Source of the DNA: QKMZ01 sp012965515
GTDB taxonomy: Bacteria > Cyanobacteriota > Vampirovibrionia > Obscuribacterales > Obscuribacteraceae
Reading direction: 5' to 3'
Assembly (NCBI GenBank): GCA_937879965.1
Contig: CALFMP010000039.1
Location: 5,999-69,998, forward strand
Length of the DNA stretch: 64,000 nt
Below are positions 53,481 to 61,405 of this stretch, piece after piece. The notes under the pieces are model-generated. The model was not told the origin of the DNA and did no database searches. It saw only the letters and a program-made list of their open reading frames with translations. Both the position numbers and the translations under genes were made by a program. Positions within the stretch are counted from its first letter, which is position 1, and each line of letters starts with the position of its first letter.

Positions 53481-53493
53481 GGAGAGACTCGAA

Positions 53494-53994
53494 ATGTCAA
53501 AAGCAAATTCAAAATCAAACTTCACCGCCACAGCAATCGCAATGGTGATTACTTTTGGTTTCTCCAACACAGCAACGCTGGCAGCAGGCAACGCTCAGGG
53601 TGCACAACAAACGAGCAAACTTATCCAACAACGCCAAGCGAGCGCACGCTCACCGTACGAATTTCAATCGCAAACTTTGACTCAGATGGTTGAACTTCCG
53701 GAAGTACCGCAATACACAGGTCAAATGACTTTCGTCACGGGCACTTACTTTCCGAATGCAAAAAGTGGTGGCAGCTACACCATGAAACTGCGCGCCTTGG
53801 AGTTTCCAAACGACGTGAAAAACTGGTATTCAGCCGCCCTGCAACAATCAGGTTGGAAGATTGAGCAGGCGATGTGCAACGATCGCACAATCGCGGCATG
53901 GAAAGGGAAACAGCTTGTTCAGGTAATCGTCAATGACCCAAGCCACAATCGCTTCCGTGCTGATGTTTTGATCCGCTACCGCCACGGAAGCTAG
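53494..53994 (+). CDS. Small exported protein
   Basis: A 166-residue exported protein with a signal peptide (MSKANSKSNFTATAIAMVITFGFSNTATLAA) and a domain with a strand-turn-helix pattern: FVTGTYFPNAKSGGSYTMKLRALEFPNDVKNWYSAALQQSGWKIEQAM. AAGGAG lies 9 bases before the ATG at 53494; the frame is open much further upstream, but that stretch lies within the previous gene. Second gene of a two-gene operon with the TadG-like gene. It may assist that protein in the envelope. Function unknown. Confidence 0.65.
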   Translation: MSKANSKSNFTATAIAMVITFGFSNTATLAAGNAQGAQQTSKLIQQRQASARSPYEFQSQTLTQMVELPEVPQYTGQMTFVTGTYFPNAKSGGSYTMKLRALEFPNDVKNWYSAALQQSGWKIEQAMCNDRTIAAWKGKQLVQVIVNDPSHNRFRADVLIRYRHGS

Positions 53995-54012
53995 AGAAAC
54001 AGAACTGCTGAA

Positions 54013-54035
54013 GGGTCGACGCATGGCGTCGCCCC
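54013..54035. repeat. Palindrome GGGTCGACGC-ATG-GCGTCGCCCC
   Basis: Arms with a 6-bp core (CGACGC/GCGTCG) and an ATG loop, 18 bases after the stop of the small exported protein. Confidence 0.55.
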
Positions 54036-54255
54036 CTCAGGAAAACCAGGTGAGTACACCCGAGGAACGCAGAGCATCACGGTTTACTGATGTCATACTT
54101 TGGAACCCTTTTTCTTACTACTTGTTTTAGTATTGAAAGAATAAAAACGAAGCGACGCGGATGCCTGAGCAGCGAACTCTCAATCCTTTCGGAAAAGAGT
54201 CCCCAACACACGCATCGGTCACTTCGTCACGCTTCACGCTACTTCGAACGGCGCC

Positions 54256-54795
54256 TCAGAAAGCCGCTGCTCGCTGACGTCGAGACAGGCGCTCCTCCGG
54301 CACACGGTGTGTGCGGAAGACCCAGTCCCAGAACGGCAGAAGAATGTTGTACTGCTTGTCGGGATAGAGATGGTGCTGTTGATGGCGCCGCTCGAGGTAT
54401 CGAAACACGGGGTTCTTCGCATAGAACCACCCCTTGTTGCGATGCATTTCGAGATGCACCAGCCACCAGACCACGCCGTAAATCACAGAGAAAACGCCCG
54501 CCACATATACCGTAATCGGGTCGATGTACCAGACAATGGGAGCGGTCGGTAATCCGACAATTGCTGCGGCGATCATGATGTCTGCCAGCGAATCGTCCGG
54601 CTCGTCATCAGTGTGTCGATAGCCGCGCTTGTGATGCAGAGACATGTGATTGATGCACAACCGCTTCAGAAACTTGCTTTTCAGCCACTGCGCGATCCTG
54701 ATGCGATGCATCAAGTATCGGTGCGTAACGTACTCATCAAGTGAGAAGAGGAGATACACGAACACCAGGCTGACTGCTATATGCACTGCCAACAT
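54256..54795 (-). CDS. Fatty acid hydroxylase-superfamily membrane protein
   Basis: A 179-residue membrane di-iron protein of the fatty acid hydroxylase/sterol desaturase superfamily. Histidine boxes: DEYVTHRYLMH (~18-28), HMSLHH (~46-51), HLEMH (~112-116) and RRHQQHHLYP (~133-142). These bind two irons that activate O2 to hydroxylate or desaturate lipids or carotenoids. The start at ATG 54795 is preferred (AGGGA upstream); the frame is open to 54837. Short for the superfamily, resembling the beta-carotene hydroxylase size class. Substrate unknown. Confidence 0.8.
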   Translation of the reverse strand: MLAVHIAVSLVFVYLLFSLDEYVTHRYLMHRIRIAQWLKSKFLKRLCINHMSLHHKRGYRHTDDEPDDSLADIMIAAAIVGLPTAPIVWYIDPITVYVAGVFSVIYGVVWWLVHLEMHRNKGWFYAKNPVFRYLERRHQQHHLYPDKQYNILLPFWDWVFRTHRVPEERLSRRQRAAAF

Positions 54796-54842
54796 AGTGC
54801 GTCCCTTCTTAAGTTCGCGATATTCGATTACTCCCAAACCAC

Positions 54843-54880
54843 AAGCAGAGGCGCGGGGCGTTTAGGCCCCGGCCTCTAGC
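54843..54880 (-). terminator. Terminator after cytidine deaminase gene
   Basis: AGAGGC/GCCTCT with inner GGGGC/GCCCC and flanking AAGC/GCTT (one bulge) forms a long stem between the deaminase gene and the hydroxylase gene; on the minus strand it is followed by a short T-rich stretch. Confidence 0.55.
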
Positions 54881-54920
54881 TTGTGTTTGGAAGCGCTTGA
54901 GTGTTTGAGCGTTTGAGCTC

Positions 54921-55499
54921 TTAACGCTGACCGCGCACGCTCGCCAGCACTTCCTCGATCGGGAAGGCGAACGGAACGAGCTGACCCAGCGTCAGGCAAA
55001 GGATACGACCATCCTTCGGCTCTTCGCCGATGATGTGCATGTCGTAGCCGAACTCACCCAGGAATTGGCGGCAGTTGCAGCACGGCCACGGGTCGGAACC
55101 CTTGGGCGCGTAGACGGCAACCGCTTTGATGGCGTGGAACTGGTCGACGCCCTGGGCGGCAGCGCGACGCAGCAGACCGCTGCCGAGGGCGCGCGTGAGA
55201 GCGGACTCCTCGGCATGGATCGTCTGCGAGTAGCCGCAGTTTTCCACATTGAACCCCGCATGAATCTCGCCGTCGAACGTCAGCACAGCGGCGCCGACAT
55301 TGTACTGGGAGTACGGGCAGTAGGCATCTTCGCTCGCCTTCTTGGCGGCTTCGATGACCTGACGATAGAGAGCCTGGTCGGCTTTGGCGACCTTGATCAT
55401 TTTCGGCAGAGCGACCTTGGGGCGCGGCGTGCTGAGGGTGATCGGACCAGTCGTTTTGCCGGCGCCGTGACAAGAACAAGTCTGTTTGTCGTGACTCAT
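54921..55499 (-). CDS. cdd: Cytidine deaminase
   Basis: A 192-residue enzyme that deaminates cytidine/deoxycytidine to uridine/deoxyuridine in pyrimidine salvage. AGFNVENCGYSQTIHAEESAL holds the zinc ligand and proton shuttle Glu (HAE), and WPCCNCRQFLGEF supplies the two zinc Cys (PCxxC). YCPYSQYNVGAAV is the family substrate-binding opening. The N-terminus carries an extra ~45 residues with CSCHGAGK, possibly a second metal site or targeting. AAGGA lies before the ATG. GC-biased codons. Confidence 0.92.
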   Translation of the reverse strand: MSHDKQTCSCHGAGKTTGPITLSTPRPKVALPKMIKVAKADQALYRQVIEAAKKASEDAYCPYSQYNVGAAVLTFDGEIHAGFNVENCGYSQTIHAEESALTRALGSGLLRRAAAQGVDQFHAIKAVAVYAPKGSDPWPCCNCRQFLGEFGYDMHIIGEEPKDGRILCLTLGQLVPFAFPIEEVLASVRGQR

Positions 55500-55513
55500 A
55501 TGTTTTTCCTTGT

Positions 55514-55545
55514 GCCGTTTGCCAAGCCTAAGCTTAGCAAACGGC
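55514..55545. promoter_or_regulatory. Strong hairpin just upstream of cdd
   Basis: GCCGTTTGC (55514-55522) pairs with GCAAACGGC (55537-55545); an AAGC/GCTT inner pair is set off by one mismatch. It lies between the stop of the upstream membrane protein and the cdd SD. No T tract on the minus strand, so it is more likely a leader/operator-like or RNA-stability element than a terminator. Confidence 0.5.
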
Positions 55546-55574
55546 TGTTTGTGGAACCGATGTGAACAGTTTCG

Positions 55575-56270
55575 TCAGCGCCCGTTGCGCCGCCTGATGA
55601 TTGCCTTGAAGACAGCATTCAGAACGGTGAGCGCCAACGACCACGGAATGATGCAGATAAGCCAATCGACCATGAACTGGTAAAACCAGACATGTCGGTC
55701 GGTCAGCCAATCTGGCAGCCACGAAACGACCGCACCTGCCCAGCCCCAGGCGAACCAGAGCATGGCGGCAAGTATGGCAAAGGCAAGCACGCAGTAGAGC
55801 GCGAACAGCCAATCGCGTGCGGTCATGGCGCGAATCTTCACCGGCAGACCGGCGAGATGTCGCAAAATAGTCACCGTCCCCTGGCGCAGCCTCGACGTGG
55901 CACGGGCTGAGTTGTCGCGGAATCGCTGCCAGGCAGCGGGGGCGCGACGGGCGGCGGCATTGACAGCTCGGCAGCCCGACACCACATCCGGTATCACTAC
56001 CGAAGTGAACAGGCAGACCACGAAGAAGAACATTCCTCCCAGCAGTCCATATGCGAGTCCGAGACTGAAGAACCCAACCAGCGCTTCCAGTGCGGCATCG
56101 CCGAAGCTCGCACCTTGTGCGATGGCGGTGTCATACATGCGCGCTGTGCTGAGTATCATCGCCGGCAGCGACAGGATGCCGAAGAGCACCCAGAACCACT
56201 GCGTCACCCGGCGAGGTGGCAATGAAAGCCGCTCCCCGCCAGGCAAAAGTTTTCTCCACCATTTGTTCAT
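55575..56270 (-). CDS. Membrane protein of unknown function
   Basis: A 231-residue protein from ATG 56270 (AGAGGA 5 bases upstream; the frame is open to 56318). About five hydrophobic segments: ~27-47, ~65-95, and three after residue 140, separated by a basic, Arg-rich helical loop at ~95-145 (NAAARRAPAAWQRFRDNSARATSRLRQG). No family recognised. GC-biased, same block as cdd and the second MBL gene. Confidence 0.6.
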   Translation of the reverse strand: MNKWWRKLLPGGERLSLPPRRVTQWFWVLFGILSLPAMILSTARMYDTAIAQGASFGDAALEALVGFFSLGLAYGLLGGMFFFVVCLFTSVVIPDVVSGCRAVNAAARRAPAAWQRFRDNSARATSRLRQGTVTILRHLAGLPVKIRAMTARDWLFALYCVLAFAILAAMLWFAWGWAGAVVSWLPDWLTDRHVWFYQFMVDWLICIIPWSLALTVLNAVFKAIIRRRNGR

Positions 56271-56361
56271 TCGAGTTTCCTCTACTGGTGGGCTGGAAGA
56301 AGATGGAGGCGTCACCACTGGATTCGTCGCTGTGTTTCAAGCTGTGGATAGGCCTGCAAAT

Positions 56362-56384
56362 GGGCGCATTTAATGCGCCCCTAC
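56362..56384. repeat. Palindrome GGGCGCATT-t-AATGCGCCC plus CTAC
   Basis: A 9-bp stem with a 1-base loop, between two minus-strand membrane protein genes, ending in the family's CCCCTAC arm. Confidence 0.6.
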
Positions 56385-56403
56385 GAGGTTTGAGAAGGAG
56401 CGG

Positions 56404-56811
56404 TTAGGCTTGACCGGCGATGATCGCGCGCTTGACGTAAAGCGCAACGAAGAGCACGACCACGACGGCTACCGACATCAGCAGCGACGAAACGAACGTC
56501 ACGGCGATGAGGGAAGGAACGACCGCCGCGCTGGCGAGCAGGAAGCTGGCGAAGAGGACCGTCATCACGAGCGACGACACCGCCTCCGACTTTCTGCGCT
56601 GGAGCAAGGGGTTGATGCCGAGCGCATCGCCGAGGATGCGACCGAGCACTCCACTGGCAACCACCACAACCTCTGACAGCACGGTCATGACCAGCACGGC
56701 GAGAATCCCGCCGTTGAAGTCGACCGCCCCCGTGATAGTGTTCAAACCCGGCATCACGAGCCCGAAAAGGGCAGCGAAGAAGGCCAGGTGGAAGAGAATG
56801 ATCTTGGGCAT
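56404..56811 (-). CDS. Small membrane protein
   Basis: A 135-residue protein with about four helices (~3-22, 35-60, 80-100 and 102-125) and a basic end. AAGGAG lies 8 bases before the ATG. It is directly downstream (87 bases) of the second MBL gene on the minus strand, as the small membrane gene 21194 is for the first MBL gene, although the two small proteins are not clearly similar. Function unknown. Confidence 0.65.
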   Translation of the reverse strand: MPKIILFHLAFFAALFGLVMPGLNTITGAVDFNGGILAVLVMTVLSEVVVVASGVLGRILGDALGINPLLQRRKSEAVSSLVMTVLFASFLLASAAVVPSLIAVTFVSSLLMSVAVVVVLFVALYVKRAIIAGQA

Positions 56812-56897
56812 AGTTGGTCTCCTTGGTCAGCGACCGCCGGATCACAAGTCCTGCCTTGCGGTAGAGCCTGTTCTCCGGCGGTTTGCTGCCTACTTGC

Positions 56898-58415
56898 TTA
56901 CAGCTCGAAGCACTGCCGGCGCTGAGGCACGACAACCGACCAGCCGAGCGCCTTTTCGATGTGCCCTTTGAACTCCTCCAGCGCGCCGCCGTCCCCGTGA
57001 ACCAGGAACGTCTTACGCGGCTTGCTTTCGAAGTGGCGCATCCAGGCGATGATCTCTTCGTAGTCGGCATGTCCGGAGTAGTCGGACATGTACTCGATGG
57101 TGGCACGCACTGGCAGAACATTCCCGTGCACACGCACCTGCTTGGGCTTCTTGTTGACGAGGTCGTAGCCGAGCGCACCAGTGCCCTGGTAGCCGACGAA
57201 GACGACCGTACTGTTCTTCTGCGGCAGGCGCTTTTCCAGGTGCTTCAGAATCTTGCCGCCGGCAGCCATGCCGGAAGAACCGACGATGATCACCGGTTCG
57301 CTGGCGTTCTCGTAAAGCCTGTTGGTCTGCGCCGCAGTCTTGCACTCGAGATAGCGAGGCGGGCTGAAAGCGTCCTGACCTTCTTCGAAGATCTGACGCG
57401 CCTCGTCATTCATGAGCGATGCCCACTTCCGGTGAACATCCGTGGCAGCTATTGCCATGCGGCTGTCCAGGAAGGTGGCGATGTTGGGAATACGACCTGC
57501 CAGCATGAGCGTACGCAAGTCGAACAGGACAGTCTGCACACGACCGACCGCGAAGGCGGGAATGACGATGACACCGCATCCGGTGCCACGCTCCTTCTGC
57601 TTGGCGCGCGCATAAGCCTTGTTGACGATGTCCTCGAGCACCGAGAGGCGATCACGCATCTGGTGCAGCTTGTTGCCGTACGTCGACTCCGTGATCACGT
57701 AGTCGGCGTGTTTGACCGGCGTCAGCTCCTTGAGCAGCGGCGTGTTGGGACGACCGACGTTGCCGGTGAAGCAAATCGTCTTCGCCTCGTCACCCTTACC
57801 CAGAGTGATGGTCACGACCGCAGCGCCGAGGATGTGGCTGGCTTCGGTGAAGCGCAGCTGCACGCCGTCGGCGATGTTGTAGAGCTGGTTGTAGTTGATG
57901 GACTTGAAGAGCGGGAAGCACAGCGGAACATCCTCCGGTGTGTACAACGGCACGCTCAGCGGAATTCGCCGGCTCTTCTTGCCGCTTGCCTCCGCCTTCT
58001 TCTGGCGGCGGGCGATGAAGCGGTTGACGCGGTCAGCCGCATTCTCCTGCAAACGACCGGAGTCGAGCAGCAAGAAGTCCAAGAGGTCCTTCGTGGCAGC
58101 ATGAGTGTACACCGCGCCACGGAAACCGTCTTTCACCAGCGCAGGCAACCAACCAGAGTGGTCGATGTGCGCGTGGCTGATGATGACGAAATTGATGTCC
58201 TTCGCCTCGACGCCCTTGGGCAGGCGCTTCTGGCGGTTGATTTCCTCGTGCTCCTGATGCAATCCGCACTCCAGAAGGAAGCGGATCATTTTGCCTTCAG
58301 GCGGCGAGTACTCGAAATAGAACAACGAGCCGGAGACATCTCCAGCCGACCCCAAGATGTGCATTTTGATGCGCTGGCTGGGGCTAGCCGAACGCTTTTG
58401 CCTTTCTCGTTTCAT
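56898..58415 (-). CDS. Beta-CASP metallo-beta-lactamase RNase-like protein (paralogue 2)
   Basis: A 505-residue MBL-beta-CASP protein closely similar to 21595-23211 over its whole length. HAHIDH (81-86), EASHILGAA (His 194), FTGNVG (Asn ~219 where Asp is usual), TESTYGN (motif A), SDYSGHAD (motif B) and LVHGDGGAL (motif C) are visible, as is GSSGMAAGGKIL. Motif 1 reads FLLECGL (Glu for Asp). AGGAG lies before the ATG. The likely role is RNA processing or decay, but the altered metal site leaves this open. Its neighbour downstream is a small membrane protein, as for paralogue 1. Confidence 0.85.
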   Translation of the reverse strand: MKRERQKRSASPSQRIKMHILGSAGDVSGSLFYFEYSPPEGKMIRFLLECGLHQEHEEINRQKRLPKGVEAKDINFVIISHAHIDHSGWLPALVKDGFRGAVYTHAATKDLLDFLLLDSGRLQENAADRVNRFIARRQKKAEASGKKSRRIPLSVPLYTPEDVPLCFPLFKSINYNQLYNIADGVQLRFTEASHILGAAVVTITLGKGDEAKTICFTGNVGRPNTPLLKELTPVKHADYVITESTYGNKLHQMRDRLSVLEDIVNKAYARAKQKERGTGCGVIVIPAFAVGRVQTVLFDLRTLMLAGRIPNIATFLDSRMAIAATDVHRKWASLMNDEARQIFEEGQDAFSPPRYLECKTAAQTNRLYENASEPVIIVGSSGMAAGGKILKHLEKRLPQKNSTVVFVGYQGTGALGYDLVNKKPKQVRVHGNVLPVRATIEYMSDYSGHADYEEIIAWMRHFESKPRKTFLVHGDGGALEEFKGHIEKALGWSVVVPQRRQCFEL

Positions 58416-58992
58416 TGTAGAAACTCCTATGAGCCTGCGTTTAGCCGGTGCAACTTGGCGCCGGGAGTGAGGCAGGCTTCTTTATTTGAGAAAGGGAAGA
58501 AAGCGGGAGTGGACGATTAGACTGGTTTCAGCACTACCAAGCTACGAACTTTCCCATAGACGTTTTCCCAAACGTCTCGCTAAGGTCCCTTTAGCGGCGC
58601 AAAACAGACGGCATCAGGCTGCACGCAGAACGCGGGCATTTGATCAACCTGAAACTGTCTGTGGACTACACTTTGTGTTGTTTGAGTGTTATTTGCGCCT
58701 TGATGTGAAAACTGAGAGATTTAACCCACGGTAGCAAAGAGGGAGATTAAATCCAAAATTCAAGAACTCAGGCCCAGAAGAAACTTCCAGCTCTTTGCAA
58801 GGGTTTCAAGAACTATTGACATCATTTCATGTTGTCATGAGTCATAATTCACCGGTTCAAGGGCTAAAACCTAGCGCAGTTGACGAAAGCGCCCATCAAA
58901 ACCAGCTCTAGCGCAGGCGAAATCGCCTAGCGCAGCGGCAAGAAAAATGTGATTCTCCATGCAGTTAGCGCAAGAGTTTTCTGAAACCCGCA
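58416..58992. other. Intergenic region with CTAGCGCAG direct repeats
   Basis: About 580 bases between the MBL gene start and the next minus-strand gene stop. No gene. CTAGCGCAG occurs exactly at 58871-58879, 58908-58916 and 58927-58935, and once as TTAGCGCAA at 58965. Spacings of 37, 19 and 38 bases suggest a repeated protein-binding site. A TTGACA-like box lies near 58811 but with a poor -10. Confidence 0.45.
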
Positions 58993-59877
58993 TCATTTGG
59001 AGCCTCCCATCATCATCTCGATCGCATCCGTGGATGTTTCGTCTTGAATAACAGAACGCGGATCTTTCACTGGATGCAGTCCGGTAGGGATTTTGAAATC
59101 TGCAGCAGTTAGCCTTGTCGACACCATTCGAAACGTCTTCACCAGCGAATGAACATCGTTATCTACATCCCAAAAGGTTACGTCAAAAGGAATCATGCCG
59201 GTTTTCGGAACGCAGTACAAACGAGCAACCCAATCGATCGCCTTCTTTTCCATCGGCAAAGAAAAACTGACAAGGTTACCGTAAGCAGGCTCAGAGCTTG
59301 TGACTTCGTTCCTCTTCCACATCGCAATGCGCTGTTTCTTGTACTCGTCAGTGATCTTAAACTCGCTCCACGTCAGGCCGCCTTTTTGATAAGTTCTTTT
59401 CTTCACTACAGGAACTTGACCATGAGCGACGCCAATAAACATAGCAACAGCCCTGGCGTAAGGATTTTCGGAATGTGAGAACGGTTGACGACAAATTTTG
59501 CGAGTACGCAAACTGTAGGTTACAACTTCAGCATACGGAGAAGCACAAACGATTGTCACTCCGTCCTTGCGATTAACAGCCTTGACGCCCGTCGGGCAAA
59601 TGTACACGGTTTGATCGCCGAGAACGCGAGAACGCTGGTCGAGCTGCCATGCATTTTTAATCGCCGGTTCAGATGACGATTTGGCAGCGGAAGAGGAAAC
59701 ATTTTTCCCACCCAGGTCCTGAGAAGCAGGCGGCCCATTTCCGGCCGTAGTCATTTGAACACAAAGTCCAAGCAAGCCAGTCCCAACCAGGAATGTAGAC
59801 AGAAAACCATTGCGCCACAAGGTTTTCACGCGATTTTTGCGCTTGAGATTGCTTAAAGACTTTCTCAGAGCTGTCAT
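58993..59877 (-). CDS. Secreted protein, LolA/DUF4412-like (paralogue 3)
   Basis: A 294-residue protein (ATG 59877; a TTG at 59895 is in frame). A long basic n-region precedes one hydrophobic segment (FLSTFLVGTGLLGLCVQ, ~26-42), so it is either exported or anchored. The mature part follows the pattern of 18373-19101 and 28584-29378: TVYICPTGVKAVNRKDGVTIVCASPYAEVVTYSLRTRKIC, then VARLYCVPKTG. It ends EMMMGGSK. Third paralogue of the family; function unknown. SD not evident. Confidence 0.6.
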   Translation of the reverse strand: MTALRKSLSNLKRKNRVKTLWRNGFLSTFLVGTGLLGLCVQMTTAGNGPPASQDLGGKNVSSSAAKSSSEPAIKNAWQLDQRSRVLGDQTVYICPTGVKAVNRKDGVTIVCASPYAEVVTYSLRTRKICRQPFSHSENPYARAVAMFIGVAHGQVPVVKKRTYQKGGLTWSEFKITDEYKKQRIAMWKRNEVTSSEPAYGNLVSFSLPMEKKAIDWVARLYCVPKTGMIPFDVTFWDVDNDVHSLVKTFRMVSTRLTAADFKIPTGLHPVKDPRSVIQDETSTDAIEMMMGGSK

Positions 59878-60055
59878 CTTTGTGATTATAGTCAAAAACA
59901 GGTTTTAGACATGGAGAAAATCCCGCGTGACGTGGGCATGATAAATTCAGCAATTACACCCTACCGCGGTATCGTCGGTCGGAAGGACTCTCAGGCAACC
60001 CGATCTACATGCAAGCTTCTGGTCGTCCAGAAAATTTGTGGGCTAACGTTGACCA

Positions 60056-61249
60056 ATGTCACACGGGCATGAAGACATACGGTTAGGCACGTTGTTAACT
60101 CAGGCGGGCATCGTCACAGAGAACGACGTCACTAAAGGTAAAGCTGTCTCCGACAATTGCCGGATTCCGCTCGGCAAAGCATTAGTCATCCAAGAAAAGA
60201 TGTCCGATTCATTGGTTTTAGCAGCTGTGCATGCGCAGTGGATGCTGCGCGATGGCTTCATTTCCAAAGACGATGCGCTCGAAGCGCTAAGAACATGCCG
60301 CCGCAACCGCTGGAATCTTCCGGATGCACTGATTCTAATGGAAATCGATGCGTTCGCCAGCAAAGGCTTTCGGCTGGGCGAACTGCTCACCAAAACAAAC
60401 ATCCTTGGCGAGGATGAATTGCGCGGATTGCTAAGTGCGGCTCAAGCGTCGGGCTTACCCCTCGGGCGTGTTTTAACCACACTGGACCTTATTTCTGAAC
60501 AGCTGCTCACTGAGTTTCTTCAGACGCAGGAACGCATCCGCAAAGGCGAAATCAGCCTTGAGAAGGGGCTTGAACACCTCAGCGAAGCAGCTGACAAGAT
60601 TGCCGCAAAAGAGAACCAGGGGCTATTGTTGGGCGAGCTTCTGACAAAGTCCGGTCTGATTTCCGAAAGCGAACTGGAAGAAGCGCTAAGCGAAGCTCGA
60701 CAGCGTAAACGTTTGCTGGGCGTTGTTCTTGCAGAAAAAGGTCCGGTTAGTCCGGAACACCTCTCGCTTTCGCTGCGAATGCAACGTGATGTTCGCCATG
60801 GAATGATGCGCCCGGAAGCAGCAATTGAGCTGCTCAAAGCCATTTCGATGACACCATCGAAAACAGAAGAATTGCTTGAAGCCGCAGGGTTGGTGCCGAC
60901 CGTGCTCGAGAAGAATATGAGCCTTTATCAGTTTTTCAAAGTCGCAGGATTTTTCCGCCTGGTGCAATTGAAGGATCTCTGCAGAAAACTGGCTCAGGAA
61001 CCACAGTTCGTCAAGAAAATACTTGTGGACTACGATGACTTCGAACACCTGTCCAGCGAAAATTTCAGAGAAGCCATTGAGTTTGCCGTTGAGAGTTCAA
61101 AACCGCTTGAACTCGCGCTCATACGCTACTACCCCGACCAACGCGATCTCGTTCAATTCGCAGTTTCGCTTAGACAAAGTATCCGCACCGGGGCACTCGA
61201 CTTAAGCCAGGCAATCATCCAATTCGCCATCCGCAGCTCGCAGGGTTAG
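60056..61249 (+). CDS. Stand-alone MshEN-like repeat protein (shorter paralogue)
   Basis: A 397-residue soluble protein with three GspE/PilB N-domain (MshEN-like) repeats: IRLGTLLTQAGIVTENDV (~8), FRLGELLTKTNILGEDEL (~104) and LLLGELLTKSGLISESEL (~193), each closing with a PLGxxL or LLGxVL motif. The rest, from ~230, is helical with no ATPase. It is a paralogue of 5179-7296 without the long Pro/Ala linker. In the ATPases this domain binds c-di-GMP or partner proteins; here a free-standing sensor/adaptor role is inferred. Confidence 0.75.
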   Translation: MSHGHEDIRLGTLLTQAGIVTENDVTKGKAVSDNCRIPLGKALVIQEKMSDSLVLAAVHAQWMLRDGFISKDDALEALRTCRRNRWNLPDALILMEIDAFASKGFRLGELLTKTNILGEDELRGLLSAAQASGLPLGRVLTTLDLISEQLLTEFLQTQERIRKGEISLEKGLEHLSEAADKIAAKENQGLLLGELLTKSGLISESELEEALSEARQRKRLLGVVLAEKGPVSPEHLSLSLRMQRDVRHGMMRPEAAIELLKAISMTPSKTEELLEAAGLVPTVLEKNMSLYQFFKVAGFFRLVQLKDLCRKLAQEPQFVKKILVDYDDFEHLSSENFREAIEFAVESSKPLELALIRYYPDQRDLVQFAVSLRQSIRTGALDLSQAIIQFAIRSSQG

Positions 61250-61325
61250 CGGAAGCCACAAAAATCCGGCCGAGCTTAAAGGTCGGAGAGCAGGGTCAGG
61301 GGCTGGAACGCATTTGATTTTTGCC

Positions 61326-61377
61326 GGGGCGGCATACATAACGCCCGCGCGAAAGGCGCATGTAGTGCGCCGCTACG
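61326..61377. repeat. Compound palindrome element
   Basis: GGGCG/CGCCC (61327-61346) followed by GGCGCA-TGTAG-TGCGCC (61355-61371) and CGCTAC, between convergent genes: a degenerate member of the dispersed family. Confidence 0.5.
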
Positions 61378-61405
61378 CGAATCAGCGACCTTCACGCTGC
61401 AGTGC

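Noticed and set aside
56883..58520. Plus-strand 545-codon frame opposite the second MBL gene
   Set aside because: Shadow of the GC-rich MBL gene.
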